Assembly (NCBI GenBank): GCA_910587715.1
Contig: CAJUMV010000015.1
Coordinates: 16,256 to 80,255 of the forward strand
Direction of reading: 5' to 3'
DNA length: 64,000 bases
Source: an uncultured Lachnospiraceae bacterium
GTDB taxonomy: Bacteria; Bacillota; Clostridia; Lachnospirales; Lachnospiraceae
The first letter of the stretch is position 1. Each line of letters opens with the position of its first letter. Shown piece by piece: positions 17,459 through 27,296 of the stretch. Below the pieces are notes generated by a model. That model saw only the letters and a list, made by a program, of their open reading frames with translations. It was not told the DNA's origin and made no database searches. A program made the position numbers and the translations under genes.

Positions 17459-17845
17459 ATGGATATGGTGAAGGCGGGGGTAATCGGTGTGGTCGGAGTG
17501 CTGCTTGCGGTGTCTTTCAAGAGCCACAAGGCGGAATACGGCGCTTATGTGGCGCTGGCGGTCTGTTTCGTCATGCTGGAATATATCATGCGTTATTTTA
17601 TGCAGATATTGTCGGGGATGGAAATGCTGCGGGGATATCTGAAGGATAATTACAGTTATCTGGCGCTGCTGTTAAAGGCGGTGGGCGCTACCTATGCCTG
17701 CGAGTTCTGCGCAGGAATCTGCAAGGACGCGGGGTATGCCGGTGTGGCGGGGCAGGTGGAGATGCTGGGTAAGCTCTATATTCTATCGATGGGAATGCCG
17801 GTGCTGTTTTCCCTGATGGAGAGTATACAATTAATGGGGGGGTAG
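17459..17845 (+). CDS. spoIIIAD: stage III sporulation protein AD
   Basis: Polytopic membrane protein of about 128 residues and SpoIIIA channel component. Hydrophobic segments occupy most of the length, beginning VKAGVIGVVGVLLAVSF. An in-frame extension reaches back to 17360 through hairpin repeats, but the normal SpoIIIAD length and the GGGGGTG before 17459 favour this start. A second ATG follows six bases on. It is separated from spoIIIAC by about 100 bases, the largest gap in the operon. Confidence 0.9.
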   Translation: MDMVKAGVIGVVGVLLAVSFKSHKAEYGAYVALAVCFVMLEYIMRYFMQILSGMEMLRGYLKDNYSYLALLLKAVGATYACEFCAGICKDAGYAGVAGQVEMLGKLYILSMGMPVLFSLMESIQLMGG

Positions 17846-17849
17846 ACGG

Positions 17850-18920
17850 ATGGGGGCAGAGGAAAGTGCACTTGTGTGGGAGCAGATGGAATTGGATGCG
17901 GTGGCAAGGGACTTTGAGAGGATGTTTCCCGCTTATTCCTTTGACGGGAAGGCAGTGCTTGCCGATATTATGAGCGGTCAGCTCTGGGAAGCGGTGAAGA
18001 AGCTGTGCGGCGGCATATCGGGCTCCGTCCTGTTTCAAAGAGAAGAATTTCGGTCGCTATTTTTTGCAATTCTCATACTGGGTGTGGCGGCGGCTCTTTT
18101 TTCTAATTTCGCTGATTTGTTCCACGATCATCAGGTGTCGGATATCGCTTTTTATTTTGTGTATCTGCTGCTGATTGCGGTGCTCCTCAAATTTTTTGCA
18201 CAGACGGCGGGCGCGGTGAAAGAAATTTTAAACGGTGTCGTTACCTTTGTGAGAATTTATATTCCTACGTATATGCTCGCTGTGGGCGGCGCTTCGGGAG
18301 CTGCTTCGGCAGCGGTGTATTATCAGCTGCTTCTGGTGGCGGTTTATCTGATTGAATGGGGGTATCTTTCGGTGCTGGTGCCGTTTGTTTATGTCTATGT
18401 CCTGCTGACGGTAATCAACGGCATCTGGATGGAGGAAAAGCTGGCGCTGCTGTTAGAGCTTTCTGAGAAGGTGATAAAAGGCAGCCTGAAAGCATCTGTC
18501 TGGCTGATTACCGGATTCAGTCTGTTACAGTCAATGATATCACCTGTTATTGATTCGCTGCAGTCGTCGGCGGTAAAGAAGGCGCTCTCCGCCATGCCGG
18601 GAATCGGCGGGCTGACGGAGGGCATGTTTGAGATGGTGCTCGGTTCTGCCGTGCTTGTTAAAAACAGTCTGGGGATTTTTATGACCCTCATGTTACTTTC
18701 TCTCTGCGCAGCACCTATTCTGAAAATCGCCATGACGGCGTGCGTGATGAAGCTTGGCGCGGCGCTGATTGGCATGATAAGCGATAAACGGCTGACAAAC
18801 TGCGCAAGCAGAGTGGGGGAGGGAAACCTGATGCTTCTGCGGATTGCGCTGACTTCTGTGGGGATGTTTTTGATTCAGGCGGCGATCATCAGTTATTCCA
18901 CGGGAAAGTTCATTCATTAA
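17850..18920 (+). CDS. spoIIIAE: stage III sporulation protein AE
   Basis: Large polytopic membrane protein of 356 residues, the main integral component of the SpoIIIA complex. After a charged N-terminal 70 residues there are about eight hydrophobic segments between residues 71 and 350. Family-like stretches include YIPTYMLAVGGASGAASAAVYY and VKKALSAMPGIGGLTEGM (both partly quoted). It begins four bases after spoIIIAD, with a GGGGGG run upstream. Confidence 0.93.
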   Translation: MGAEESALVWEQMELDAVARDFERMFPAYSFDGKAVLADIMSGQLWEAVKKLCGGISGSVLFQREEFRSLFFAILILGVAAALFSNFADLFHDHQVSDIAFYFVYLLLIAVLLKFFAQTAGAVKEILNGVVTFVRIYIPTYMLAVGGASGAASAAVYYQLLLVAVYLIEWGYLSVLVPFVYVYVLLTVINGIWMEEKLALLLELSEKVIKGSLKASVWLITGFSLLQSMISPVIDSLQSSAVKKALSAMPGIGGLTEGMFEMVLGSAVLVKNSLGIFMTLMLLSLCAAPILKIAMTACVMKLGAALIGMISDKRLTNCASRVGEGNLMLLRIALTSVGMFLIQAAIISYSTGKFIH

Positions 18921-18933
18921 ACGGAGGTACAGG

Positions 18934-19509
18934 ATGCTTGACACAATCAGGGAGATAGGTATTTTTATGATTGCGGCGCAGGCTGTTGTGCATTTCGCGC
19001 CGGGAAGACAGTACGAGAAATATATCAAATCCGTGTCGGGCATTATCATACTCCTTCTTTTTTTGAAGCCGGTGCTGCAGATTGCCGGGAGCGCGTGGGA
19101 GGAGCCACAGGCGCTTTTGGAGAAATGGGAGGAGCTGACGGATATGCCGGATTTTTCAGAAAAGCTGCAGACGGACGGCGTGACGGAGGAAGTGGTCAGC
19201 CGGATGGCGGCGGAGATCAAGGAGCGGCTAAACCGGGAGCTTCACGCGGATGCGTATGTGGTAAGCCGCGTTTCCATCCGCTTTACACAGGAAGCGAATG
19301 TACAGACGGGGGCGCTCCTGCCGGAAGTGGAAATCTGGATGAAAGAGAGGGCAGAGGAGGAAGAATGCGGGCAGAGCGGGATCTCGGAAATCGTGATCGG
19401 AAAGTCTTTGGAAGCCGCAGACGACGAGTCTCTTTCTTCTTATCGGACGCGGTTTGCCGTGCTTTTGGGGATGGAGGAGGAAAGAGTGGAGGTGATGCGG
19501 GATGGCTGA
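18934..19509 (+). CDS. spoIIIAF: stage III sporulation protein AF
   Basis: Protein of 191 residues with two N-terminal membrane helices (about 6-22 and 34-52) and a soluble remainder, the SpoIIIAF layout. GGAGGTACAGG precedes the ATG. It overlaps spoIIIAG by eight bases. The soluble domain adopts a ring-building-like fold in known homologues. Confidence 0.9.
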   Translation: MLDTIREIGIFMIAAQAVVHFAPGRQYEKYIKSVSGIIILLLFLKPVLQIAGSAWEEPQALLEKWEELTDMPDFSEKLQTDGVTEEVVSRMAAEIKERLNRELHADAYVVSRVSIRFTQEANVQTGALLPEVEIWMKERAEEEECGQSGISEIVIGKSLEAADDESLSSYRTRFAVLLGMEEERVEVMRDG

Positions 19510-20119
19510 GGTGAAGAAGTTTTTTGAGCGGGTAAGCGGCGGAAAGAAGCTCAGAAAGGACCAATGCCTGATTTTGATACTGGCGGGCATTTTGCTTTGT
19601 GTCATTTCCCTGCCGGTGGAAAAAGAGAAATCGAAGTCCGGTTTATTGGACACGAATGGCATTATAATAGGAAAAGAACATACGTTTGAAAAAGAAGAAA
19701 CAATAAGCAAGGACTATGTGGCATGTTGGGAAGAAAAGCTGGAAGAAAGCCTGCGGTGTGTGGAAGGAGCGGGAAAAGTCAGAGTGCTGCTTTATGTGGG
19801 AGGATCGGAGGAGATGATTCTGGCAAGGGACGGCGCGGAGGAGGTTTCGGATACGACGGAGACGGATGCGGCGGGAGGAAACCGCCATATATCGGAGAGC
19901 AGAATGGATAAGACGGTTGTCTGCACGGTGGATGAACGGGGGCAGAATGTGCCGCTCGTGGTCAAGACGGTGGCGCCCTGCGTGGAGGGCGTTGTGGTGA
20001 TTGCGCAGGGGGCGGACAAGGCGCAGGTACGAAGGGACATAATCGAAGCAATTCAGGTATTATTTGATGTAGACATGAATAGAATAGCAATAATTAAAAT
20101 GAAAACAAATAATCAGTGA
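19502..20119 (+). CDS. spoIIIAG: stage III sporulation protein AG
   Basis: Bitopic protein of 205 residues with one helix near residues 20-40 and a large extracytoplasmic domain. SpoIIIAG forms a ring in the intermembrane space of the mother cell-forespore channel. GGAGGTGATGCGGG lies just before the ATG, inside the spoIIIAF gene. The C-terminal domain has the ring-building pattern, including GVVVIAQGADKAQVRRDI. Confidence 0.92.
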   Translation: MAEVKKFFERVSGGKKLRKDQCLILILAGILLCVISLPVEKEKSKSGLLDTNGIIIGKEHTFEKEETISKDYVACWEEKLEESLRCVEGAGKVRVLLYVGGSEEMILARDGAEEVSDTTETDAAGGNRHISESRMDKTVVCTVDERGQNVPLVVKTVAPCVEGVVVIAQGADKAQVRRDIIEAIQVLFDVDMNRIAIIKMKTNNQ

Positions 20120-20132
20120 AGGGGAGAAGAAA

Positions 20133-20846
20133 TTGAAGAATATGATTAAGAAGAACCAGATGATGATTACGGCGCTTGCCATTATGATCGCGGTGGCAGG
20201 GTACCTGAATTTTGCGGGTACCAAGGTGACGGACGAGGAGCTGATGAGCGTGAGCGGGGAAATGGGGGCGACCGGACTTACGCAGGAGGATGCGGAGGCA
20301 GAGTACGCGGCGCTTTTGGATTTGTCGGAGGAAGATATCGAGCAGGCGTCCGGCGATATCGAGAGCCTGGACAGCGATGTGACGATGGCGGAGAGCGGCA
20401 GTGTGGACGAGGAGCTGGCGAAGGCGCTTGCGGAGGAACAGATGGATGAGGTGCCCGGCGAAGCGGTCTTTACCTCGGCGGAAACAGCGTCAGCCCTTTC
20501 CGGTGCGAAACTGGAGAAGGAACAGACGAGAGTGCAGAATAAGGAGACGCTGTTGGAGATCATCAACAATGCCAACATCAGCGAGACCCAGAAGCAGGAA
20601 GCCGTAAGCAGCATGATTTCCATGACGGACATTGCGGAGAAGGAGACGGCGGCAGAGATACTGTTAGAAGCGAAGGGCTTTGACGACGCTATTGTCAGCA
20701 TAGACGGGGACAGTGTGGACGTGGTAGTAAATACGGCGGAGCTTTCGGAAGCGCAGCGTGCCCAGATTGAAGACATTGTGATTCGCAAGACCGGCGTGAG
20801 TGCGGACGCGGTTGTTATCAGCACGGTAAATTCTGACGAGAAATAA
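20133..20846 (+). CDS. spoIIIAH: stage III sporulation protein AH
   Basis: Last gene of the operon, 237 residues, starting at TTG after GGGGAGAAG. One membrane helix lies near residues 9-25, followed by a long acidic linker (about 30-115) rich in Glu, Asp and Ser, and a C-terminal YscJ/FliF-like domain (about 130-237). SpoIIIAH meets forespore SpoIIQ across the intermembrane space; spoIIQ is not in the window. Confidence 0.92.
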   Translation: MKNMIKKNQMMITALAIMIAVAGYLNFAGTKVTDEELMSVSGEMGATGLTQEDAEAEYAALLDLSEEDIEQASGDIESLDSDVTMAESGSVDEELAKALAEEQMDEVPGEAVFTSAETASALSGAKLEKEQTRVQNKETLLEIINNANISETQKQEAVSSMISMTDIAEKETAAEILLEAKGFDDAIVSIDGDSVDVVVNTAELSEAQRAQIEDIVIRKTGVSADAVVISTVNSDEK

Positions 20847-20948
20847 GTGGCGGAATAATTCCTGTGTGCATTGTCAATGGTTTTATGATACTATAGTAAA
20901 GTATGGATTTTTTGGCGGCGGGAACCGCACGCGACAGGGAGGCAAAAG

Positions 20949-22100
20949 ATGAAGAGAATTTTTCTGATTGTGTTAGACAGTTTTGGAATCGGGGAGATGG
21001 AGGACGCGGAAAGCTACGGCGATAAAGGAACCAATACGCTGCGCTCCGTGTCCGCAAGCCCCGAATTTGCTATGCCGAATATGAGGACGCTCGGGCTGTT
21101 CAACTTAGACGGCGTTACCTGCGGGGAGAGAGCTGCTTCTCCCACAGCGAGAATCGCCCGTATGAAAGAAGCGTCGAAGGGCAAAGATACGACCATAGGA
21201 CATTGGGAGATTGCAGGTATTTTGTCAGAGAAACCGCTGCCTACCTATCCGGACGGATTTCCGCAGGAAGTGCTCGACGCGTTTAGCCGGGCGACGGGCA
21301 AAGGGGTGCTGTGCAATAAGCCGTACTCCGGCACGGAGGTTATCCAGGCGTACGGCGACGAGCATGTGCGGACGGGAGACCTGATCGTCTATACTTCCGC
21401 GGACAGCGTGTTCCAGATCGCGGCACATGAGGATGTGGTGCCGGTGGAAACACTGTATGAATACTGCAGGCAGGCGAGGGAAATCTTACAGGGAGAGCAC
21501 GGTGTGGGCAGAGTGATTGCCAGACCGTTTATCGGCACATCGGGAAACTATACGAGGACGCCCAGACGACACGATTTTTCCTTGCTTCCGCCGTCGGTGA
21601 CCATGTTAGACCAGTTGAAGGATGCCGGGAAGGCGGTTATTTCTGTCGGCAAGATCAAGGACATTTTTGCGGGGAAAGGCATTACGGAGGCGGTTTACAC
21701 AAAGGGAAACGAGGAAGGCATCGAGCAGACGCTTTCTTATATGGAAAAGGATTTCGAGGGGCTTTGTTTTGTCAATCTGGTGGACTACGATATGCTTTAC
21801 GGGCACCGCAATGATGTGGACGGGTATGCCCGGGCGCTTACCTATTTTGACGGGAAGCTGCCGGAGATTCTGGACAGGCTTAGGGAGGAGGATATCCTGA
21901 TGATTACGGCGGACCACGGCTGCGATCCGGGATATACAGTGTCCACCGACCATTCCAGAGAGCATACGCCGTTTTTGATGTACGGCAGCCTGGTGGAGCC
22001 GGGAAACCTGGGGACGAGGGAGACCTTTGCGGATATCGGCGCGACAGTGCTTGCCTATTTCGGAATCAAGCCGGAATTTGCCGGTACATCCATGCTGTAA
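20949..22100 (+). CDS. deoB: phosphopentomutase
   Basis: Cytosolic enzyme of 383 residues that interconverts ribose or deoxyribose 1-phosphate and 5-phosphate in nucleoside salvage. Alkaline-phosphatase-superfamily metal sites are visible: IVLDSFGIG at the N-terminus, the nucleophile region KDTTIGHWEIAG near residue 85, and ITADHGCDP and STDHSREHTP near the C-terminus. GGGAGGC precedes the start. Purine nucleoside phosphorylase, a common neighbour, is absent here. Confidence 0.94.
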   Translation: MKRIFLIVLDSFGIGEMEDAESYGDKGTNTLRSVSASPEFAMPNMRTLGLFNLDGVTCGERAASPTARIARMKEASKGKDTTIGHWEIAGILSEKPLPTYPDGFPQEVLDAFSRATGKGVLCNKPYSGTEVIQAYGDEHVRTGDLIVYTSADSVFQIAAHEDVVPVETLYEYCRQAREILQGEHGVGRVIARPFIGTSGNYTRTPRRHDFSLLPPSVTMLDQLKDAGKAVISVGKIKDIFAGKGITEAVYTKGNEEGIEQTLSYMEKDFEGLCFVNLVDYDMLYGHRNDVDGYARALTYFDGKLPEILDRLREEDILMITADHGCDPGYTVSTDHSREHTPFLMYGSLVEPGNLGTRETFADIGATVLAYFGIKPEFAGTSML

Positions 22101-22123
22101 AAAATCGGTTGGAGGATAAAGAC

Positions 22124-23716
22124 GTGGGAACTTATGCGGATGAAATAAACAGAAGAAGAACCTTTGCGATTATTTCGCACCCGGATGCGGGTAAGACAAC
22201 CCTTACCGAGAAATTTCTGCTGTACGGGGGAGCGATCAATCTGGCGGGCAGTGTCAAGGGAAAGGCGACGGCGAGACATGCGGTTTCCGACTGGATGCAG
22301 ATTGAGAAGGAGAGGGGAATTTCCGTTACCTCCTCCGTGCTGCAGTTTTCCTATGACGGGTTTTGTATCAATATTCTGGATACGCCGGGGCATCAGGATT
22401 TTTCGGAGGACACGTACAGGACGCTGATGGCGGCGGATTCGGCGGTGATGGTGATAGACGCTTCCAAAGGTGTGGAAGCGCAGACAAGGAAGCTGTTTAA
22501 AGTGTGTGTGATGCGCCATATCCCGATTTTTACCTTTATCAATAAGATGGACAGGGATGCCAACGATACCTTTGAGCTTCTGGACGATATCGAGAAGGAG
22601 CTGGGGATTGCCACCTGTCCGGTGAACTGGCCGATTGGATCGGGGAAAAATTTTAAAGGCGTTTACGAGCGGGAGAGCCAGTGTGTGATCACCTATGCCG
22701 ATACGGAGAAGGGCACGAAAGAGGGACATGCCACAAGGATTCCGCTTGCGGAGGCGGAGAATCTGAAAGCACAGATTGGGGAAGACTTTTTAGCGCAGCT
22801 TACCGATGAGATTGATCTTTTGGACGGCGCAAGCGCGCCCTTTGACTTAGAACAGGTTCAGGAGGGGAACTTGACGCCGGTATTTTTCGGCTCGGCGCTT
22901 ACGAATTTCGGCGTGGAAATTTTTTTACAGCACTTTTTAAAGATGACGACTACGCCGCTGCCGCGCAAGGCGGATATCGGATTGATTGACCCGGTGGAAC
23001 ATGATTTTTCGGCGTTTGTCTTTAAGATTCAGGCAAATATGAACAAGGCGCACCGCGACAGAATCGCGTTTATGCGCATCTGCTCGGGCAGATTTGATGT
23101 CAATGAGGAGGTCAGGCATGTGCAGGGCGGCAGGGTGATGCGGCTGTCCCAGCCCCAGCAGATTATGGCGGACGAGCGCAAAATATTGAGCGAGGCATAT
23201 GCGGGAGATATCATCGGCGTGTTTGATCCGGGTATCTTTTCCATAGGGGACACCGTCTGTATGCCCGGTGAGCAGTTTGCCTACGAAGGGATTCCGACCT
23301 TTGCTCCGGAGCATTTCGCGAGGGTCAGACAGGTGGATACCATGAAGCGCAAGCAGTTTGTCAAGGGTATCATGCAGATTGCGCAGGAGGGCGCCATTCA
23401 GATTTTTCAGGAGTTTAATACCGGCATGGAGGAGATTATTGTCGGCGTGGTCGGCGTTTTGCAGTTCGATGTGCTGAAATACCGGCTGGAGAATGAATAT
23501 AATGTGGAGATTAAGCTGGAGAACTTGCCATATGAGTATATCCGGTGGATTGAAAATAAGGATATTGATTTGGACAAGCTGACAGGCACTTCGGATATGA
23601 AGAAAATTAAGGATTTGAAGGACAATCCGCTTTTGCTTTTCGTCAACCAGTGGAGCATTGGCATGACGGTGGAGAGAAATGAAGGATTGGTTCTGTCGGA
23701 ATTCGGCAGAGCGTAA
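22124..23716 (+). CDS. prfC: peptide chain release factor 3
   Basis: GTPase of about 530 residues that recycles RF1/RF2 from the ribosome after termination. G motifs: SHPDAGKTTLTEK (G1), DTPGHQDFSED (G3) and NKMDRD (G4). A TTG at 22109 is in frame, but the GTG at 22124 has GGAGG eight bases upstream and gives the usual N-terminus. It begins 23 bases after deoB. Confidence 0.93.
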   Translation: MGTYADEINRRRTFAIISHPDAGKTTLTEKFLLYGGAINLAGSVKGKATARHAVSDWMQIEKERGISVTSSVLQFSYDGFCINILDTPGHQDFSEDTYRTLMAADSAVMVIDASKGVEAQTRKLFKVCVMRHIPIFTFINKMDRDANDTFELLDDIEKELGIATCPVNWPIGSGKNFKGVYERESQCVITYADTEKGTKEGHATRIPLAEAENLKAQIGEDFLAQLTDEIDLLDGASAPFDLEQVQEGNLTPVFFGSALTNFGVEIFLQHFLKMTTTPLPRKADIGLIDPVEHDFSAFVFKIQANMNKAHRDRIAFMRICSGRFDVNEEVRHVQGGRVMRLSQPQQIMADERKILSEAYAGDIIGVFDPGIFSIGDTVCMPGEQFAYEGIPTFAPEHFARVRQVDTMKRKQFVKGIMQIAQEGAIQIFQEFNTGMEEIIVGVVGVLQFDVLKYRLENEYNVEIKLENLPYEYIRWIENKDIDLDKLTGTSDMKKIKDLKDNPLLLFVNQWSIGMTVERNEGLVLSEFGRA

Positions 23717-23753
23717 GAGAATAGGAAAGCCTGCGGGAAGGAGGGTGCTGCGT

Positions 23754-24947
23754 ATGAAAAAGACAGGGATATGGCTGCTTTGTATGTTAGTTTTGACCGG
23801 CGCTCTCTATTTTGCGGCACAGGAACTCTCCCGAAGTGAGAGCCGTATCTACAGGCAGGAGGACATGGCGGCAGGAGGGACGGAAGGAAAGCTTCCCGAG
23901 CAGGTGCTCACCCGAACGGACGATAAGCTGCGAAAGGAGCAGGAGGACTGTTATGCTTTCGGCAAGCTGTCAGAGGAGGAGCAGAAGGTTTATCTGGAGA
24001 TTTTCGAGGCATTGACCTGTTTCAAGGAAAATGTGAAACTTTCCAGCTGCGATAAGGAGCAGATTTCCCGCGTGGTCCAGTGCGTGTTAAACGACCATCC
24101 CGAGATTTTTTATGTGGAGGGATACAGTTATACGGAGTATACGCTTGGCAGTATTTTGAAAAAGATTACCTTTACGGGCAGTTATCGGTTCAGCCCGGAG
24201 GAAGTGAAAGAGAAACAGCAGCAGATAGATAATTATGTAAACCAGTGCCTTGCCGGTATACCGGAGGATGCGGGTGAGTATGAGAAGGTCAAGTATGTCT
24301 ATGAGTATCTGATTCACCATACGGACTATGACGCGGCGGCGGCGGACAGCCAAAATATATGCTCCGTCTTTCTCGAGAGAAAATCGGTCTGTCAGGGATA
24401 TGCGAAGGCGACGCAGTATCTTTTGAACCGGGCGGGTGTCTTTGCGACGCTGGTGCTGGGAAGGGTTGTTGGCGGAGAAGGACATGCCTGGAATCTGGTG
24501 CGGATCGACGGAGCATACTATTATGTGGATACCACCTGGGGAGACGCGTCTTATCAGGCTGTAGGCGGCGGCGATTATCCGATTGAGAAGATACCTACCA
24601 TCAATTACGACTACCTCTGTGTGACCACGGAGCAGATGGAGCTGACGCATACGCAGGAAAATGTGGTGGAAATGCCGGAATGCACTTCCATGGACGCCAA
24701 CTTTTATGTGCGGGAAGGCGTTTACTTTACGGATTTTGACGAGGAGAAAATTGAGAAAATTTTTGCGGACAGCTATGAGCGGGGAGACACTTATGTGACG
24801 CTGAAATGCGAGGGGCCCGATATTTACCGGAAAATGCAGGAGACGCTAATCGGGCAGCAGGAGGTGTTCCGCTATCTGAACTGCCCGGACAAAGCGGTGT
24901 CCTATGTGGAAAATGAAAAGCAGTACAGCTTAAGCTTCTGGCTTTGA
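23754..24947 (+). CDS. secreted or membrane-anchored transglutaminase-like protein
   Basis: Protein of about 397 residues. Residues 5-24 form a signal or anchor helix. A transglutaminase-core triad can be traced: Cys in SVCQGYAKATQ, His in GGEGHAWNLV and Asp in YYYVDTTWGD. The region before it (LIHHTDYD) also fits the family. GGAAGGAGGG fixes the start. It probably works outside the membrane as a peptidase or crosslinking enzyme. The target is unknown, and it has no obvious functional neighbours. Confidence 0.82.
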   Translation: MKKTGIWLLCMLVLTGALYFAAQELSRSESRIYRQEDMAAGGTEGKLPEQVLTRTDDKLRKEQEDCYAFGKLSEEEQKVYLEIFEALTCFKENVKLSSCDKEQISRVVQCVLNDHPEIFYVEGYSYTEYTLGSILKKITFTGSYRFSPEEVKEKQQQIDNYVNQCLAGIPEDAGEYEKVKYVYEYLIHHTDYDAAAADSQNICSVFLERKSVCQGYAKATQYLLNRAGVFATLVLGRVVGGEGHAWNLVRIDGAYYYVDTTWGDASYQAVGGGDYPIEKIPTINYDYLCVTTEQMELTHTQENVVEMPECTSMDANFYVREGVYFTDFDEEKIEKIFADSYERGDTYVTLKCEGPDIYRKMQETLIGQQEVFRYLNCPDKAVSYVENEKQYSLSFWL

Positions 24948-25042
24948 TGGGACTAGGCAAAAACAAGAAATTTTGATATACTTAAGCCGATATGGATAAA
25001 TATTGCATTATGCGCGGGAAGCGGCGCGGAAATGAGGAAAAC

Positions 25043-25423
25043 ATGGAAGAAGAAACAAAGAGCGGATACGAGTCACAGGAAGAGAAGGCAGGGACGGTCA
25101 AAATTGCGGACGACGTAGTTGCGATGATTGCCGCGCTGGCGGCGACAGAGGTAGACGGGGTGGCGGCTATGGCGGGCAATCTCACAAATGAGCTTTTGAG
25201 CCGGGTCGGTGTCAGAGGGCTTTCGAGAGGAGCCAAGGTGGAGGTGTCCGGAAAAAAGGTCAAGGTGGGGCTGGCGATTACGATGGAATACGGCTACAAT
25301 ATTCCTGCCACCTGCCAGAGAGTGCAGACGAAGGTGAAGAGCGCGATTGAGAACATGACCGGACTGGAAGTGCTGGATGTGAACATCCGCATTGCCGGTA
25401 TTAATGTGACAAAGGATAAGTAG
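25043..25423 (+). CDS. Asp23/Gls24 family envelope stress protein
   Basis: Protein of about 126 residues of the Asp23 (DUF322) family, linked to envelope homeostasis in Firmicutes. Family-like stretches are TVKIADDVVAMIAALAATEVDGV and VGLAITMEYGYNIP (partly quoted), plus a C-terminal VLDVNIRIAGINV. An earlier in-frame start at 24992 is possible, but GAGGAAAAC precedes the ATG at 25043. It lies just before nusB, its usual position in Clostridia. Confidence 0.9.
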   Translation: MEEETKSGYESQEEKAGTVKIADDVVAMIAALAATEVDGVAAMAGNLTNELLSRVGVRGLSRGAKVEVSGKKVKVGLAITMEYGYNIPATCQRVQTKVKSAIENMTGLEVLDVNIRIAGINVTKDK

Positions 25424-25463
25424 TGCTACGAATAGTAACGACAAATAGGACGAGTGACAGGCT

Positions 25464-25859
25464 ATGAGCAGAAGAGAGTTGCGCGAACAGATATTTAAGC
25501 TGCTGTTTCGGGTAGAATTTAATAAAATGGAAGATATGCCGGAGCAGGAGGAGCTGTTCTTTGCAGGTGAGGATGCTGCAGCGGATGAGGATGCCGCCTA
25601 TATTTCCGAGAAATATCATAAGATTTCCGAGAAGCTGACGGAGATTGACGCACTTTTGAACGAGAAGGCGTCTGGCTGGGACACGGTCAGAATGGGTAAG
25701 GTCGATTTGACCATTCTTCGTCTGGCGGTTTATGAAATCTGCTATGACGAGGATGTGCCTACCGGCGTTGCAATCAACGAAGCTGTGGAGCTGGCAAAAA
25801 AATTCGGGCAGGACGCTTCTTACGGATTCGTCAACGGCGTTTTGGCAAAATTCGCATAA
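25464..25859 (+). CDS. nusB: transcription antitermination factor NusB
   Basis: RNA-binding protein of 131 residues that joins NusE in rRNA antitermination. The N-terminal MSRRELREQIFKLLF and the C-terminal PTGVAINEAVELAKKFG and FVNGVLAKFA are family hallmarks. The upstream ribosome-binding site is weak. An acidic insert near residues 28-45 is longer than in short NusBs. It precedes xseA by 11 bases. Confidence 0.94.
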   Translation: MSRRELREQIFKLLFRVEFNKMEDMPEQEELFFAGEDAAADEDAAYISEKYHKISEKLTEIDALLNEKASGWDTVRMGKVDLTILRLAVYEICYDEDVPTGVAINEAVELAKKFGQDASYGFVNGVLAKFA

Positions 25860-25870
25860 GAGGAAGTCGT

Positions 25871-27070
25871 ATGCAGAATGTATATACAGTGGCGCAGGTC
25901 AATTCCTATATCAGAAATATGTTCACACAGGATTTCATGCTGCAGAAAGTCCGGATCAGGGGTGAGGTCAGTAACTGCAAATATCATACCTCCGGACATA
26001 TTTATTTTACGCTGAAAGATGAAAAAAGTGCGATATCATGCGTTATGTTTTCTTCTGACAGAAAGGGGCTGCCTTTTCGTATGGCGGAGGGTCAGCAGGT
26101 TATCGTAAGCGGAAGTGTGGACGTCTATGAGCGCGACGGGAAATATCAGTTATATGCCAGGCAGATTGAATTAGACGGCATCGGTGCCTTATATGAGAAA
26201 TATGAGCGGCTGAAAGCGGAGCTTGCGGAGCGGGGGATGTTTGCGCAGGAGTATAAGAGACCGATTCCCCGCTATATCAAAACGTTGGGCGTGGTCACGG
26301 CCGAGACGGGTGCGGCGGTGCGCGACATTATCAATGTAGCCACCAGAAGGAACCCTTATGTGCAGGTGATTCTCTATCCTGCCATTGTGCAGGGGGAGGC
26401 GGCAGCGCCCAGCATCATAAACGGAATCCGCGCGCTGGAAAAGCAGCGGGTGGACACGATTATCGTGGGGCGCGGTGGTGGTTCCATCGAGGATCTCTGG
26501 GCGTTTAACGAGGAAGCGGTCGCGCAGGCGGTATTTGACTGCAGCGTTCCGATTATTTCCGCGGTCGGGCATGAGACGGATGTGACTATCACGGATTTTG
26601 TGGCGGATTTGCGCGCCCCTACGCCGTCTGCGGCGGCGGAATTGGCGGTCTGCGATTTTGCGCAGCTCGAAGAGCGGCTGGAGGAGTACGCGGTAACCAT
26701 GCAGCATCTGTACAGGAAGACCATACAGAGCTGCCGGAACAGGGCGGCGCAGTATGGCGTGCGGCTGCGTTATTTAAGCCCCCTGTATATTTTGCGCTCG
26801 AAAAAAACACAGTCGGTAACACTGGAGGAGCGTCTGCAGGCGGCGATGGAGAAAAGACTGCGGGAGACGAGGCACAGGCTCGCGCTCTACGCGGCGCAGA
26901 TGAAAGGACTCTCGCCTTTGGAAAAGCTGAGTCAGGGGTATGCTTACGCATCCGATGCTTCCGGAAGAACCCTGTCCTCCGTGGCGCAGGTGGCAGTGGG
27001 AGAACAGATTCGGGTCTATGTGAAGGACGGCAGTCTTTTGGCGCAGGTACAGGAGAAACAGAATGGCTAA
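25871..27070 (+). CDS. xseA: exodeoxyribonuclease VII large subunit
   Basis: Catalytic subunit of 399 residues for degradation of single-stranded DNA. It has an N-terminal OB fold (KVRIRGEVSNCKYHTSGHIYF, partly quoted), the central segment TAETGAAVRDI, the catalytic-region GRGGGSIEDLWAFN and SAVGHETD, and a helical C-terminal half. AGAGGAAG precedes the ATG. It overlaps xseB by eight bases. Confidence 0.95.
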   Translation: MQNVYTVAQVNSYIRNMFTQDFMLQKVRIRGEVSNCKYHTSGHIYFTLKDEKSAISCVMFSSDRKGLPFRMAEGQQVIVSGSVDVYERDGKYQLYARQIELDGIGALYEKYERLKAELAERGMFAQEYKRPIPRYIKTLGVVTAETGAAVRDIINVATRRNPYVQVILYPAIVQGEAAAPSIINGIRALEKQRVDTIIVGRGGGSIEDLWAFNEEAVAQAVFDCSVPIISAVGHETDVTITDFVADLRAPTPSAAAELAVCDFAQLEERLEEYAVTMQHLYRKTIQSCRNRAAQYGVRLRYLSPLYILRSKKTQSVTLEERLQAAMEKRLRETRHRLALYAAQMKGLSPLEKLSQGYAYASDASGRTLSSVAQVAVGEQIRVYVKDGSLLAQVQEKQNG

Positions 27071-27296
27071 GAAGAAGGAAGAAGAGAAAAAAGAACAGGC
27101 GTTATCCTTAGAGGAGGCGTTTGCGCAGATAGAGGAAGTCATCGGACAACTGGAGACGGAGGACATTACACTGGAGCAGTCCTTTGCGGAGTATAACCGC
27201 GGCATGGCGCTTCTGGCACAGTGTAACGAAACCATAGACCGGGTGGAGAAGAAGGTGCTTAAGATGAACGAGGACGGTGGACTGGATGAATTTTAA
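27063..27296 (+). CDS. xseB: exodeoxyribonuclease VII small subunit
   Basis: Small helical subunit of 77 residues. It has a Lys/Glu-rich start and the family signature LEEAFAQIEEVIGQLETE followed by LEQSFAEYNRGMALL. It overlaps both xseA and the following prenyltransferase gene, so it is probably translationally coupled. Confidence 0.93.
   Translation: MAKKKEEEKKEQALSLEEAFAQIEEVIGQLETEDITLEQSFAEYNRGMALLAQCNETIDRVEKKVLKMNEDGGLDEF

Noticed and set aside
20871..20897. TTGTCA and TATAGT before deoB as a promoter
   Set aside because: The spacer is only 15 bases, too short to assert, although some promoter is likely in this gap.
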